A model generated the notes under the pieces. That model saw only the letters and a program-made list of their open reading frames with translations, was not told the origin of the DNA and did not search any database. From the NCBI RefSeq assembly GCF_022627325.1, contig NZ_JAETZZ010000004.1:186001-250000 (forward strand): a stretch of DNA of 64,000 bases, read 5' to 3'. Positions 63,964 through 64,000 of this stretch are shown piece by piece. How positions within the stretch are numbered: position 1 is the stretch's first letter; each line of letters opens with the position of its first letter. Both the position numbers and the translations under genes were made by a program. The DNA is from Pseudomonas putida. GTDB lineage: Bacteria > Pseudomonadota > Gammaproteobacteria > Pseudomonadales > Pseudomonadaceae.

Positions 63964-64000
63964 AGCGGCGGCAGGCAGGCTTGACCCTGATCGAACTGAT
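63960..64000 (+). CDS. gspJ: Type II secretion minor pseudopilin GspJ (N-terminus only)
   Basis: Only 13 codons remain before the edge (MKRRQAG-LTLIEL). The prepilin peptidase site after Gly7 with Glu at mature position 5 and the operon position identify GspJ. The ATG overlaps the gspI stop. Confidence 0.85.
   Translation, partial: MKRRQAGLTLIEL

Overview
The window looks like the chromosome of a Pseudomonas putida-group bacterium. It is GC-rich (62% in one core line I counted), and its gene order (arc operon, haem-uptake locus, Entner-Doudoroff and gts glucose genes, leuA, xseA, guaBA, purL, tat, xcp) matches what I recall of P. putida KT2440. No rRNA, tRNA, CRISPR array, insertion sequence, integrase or phage gene was seen. 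Short REP palindromes recur between genes.

Layout. 1-5163: arginine deiminase genes (arcB partial, arcA, arcD) behind an ANR-type promoter, with a divergent second arcD-like antiporter and a small membrane protein. 5218-10382: haem acquisition, made of haem oxygenase, a TonB receptor with a signalling domain, a FecR-like anti-sigma factor and an ECF sigma factor behind a Fur box. 10503-28974: glucose metabolism, comprising gap, edd-glk-gltR-gtrS, an epimerase-family gene, gtsABCD-oprB, a hexose-6-phosphate mutarotase, hexR and zwf-pgl-eda. HexR-type operators lie in the gap/edd and hexR/zwf intergenic regions. Glucose crosses OprB and GtsABCD, is phosphorylated by Glk and is degraded through Zwf, Pgl, Edd and Eda to pyruvate and glyceraldehyde 3-phosphate.

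28975-32600 is the unusual part. A low-GC insert (43-47% in two lines counted) sits between the eda and leuA terminators. It holds a PEP mutase with every catalytic residue, a PhnZ-like HD-domain iron oxygenase cut in two by one in-frame TAA, a PHP-type phosphoesterase and a divergent MFS transporter. This is a small organophosphonate cassette with no recognised enzyme to draw off phosphonopyruvate. I regard it as the best candidate for an undescribed system.

32693-49058 is housekeeping: leuA with a Leu-rich leader peptide, an M23 peptidase, xseA, guaB-guaA, a Tat-exported multicopper oxidase, tadA, mltF and purL. 49071-64000 holds a HET-C domain protein and then a phosphate-starvation secretion block: tatABC, gspK, a PhoX-family Tat lipoprotein phosphatase (uxpB), a SoxB-like Tat lipoprotein that has lost metal ligands, and gspC to gspJ of the Xcp type II system. 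Pho-box-like sites precede tatA and the xcp operon. This agrees with published work showing that P. putida Xcp, UxpB and the neighbouring Tat system respond to phosphate limitation.
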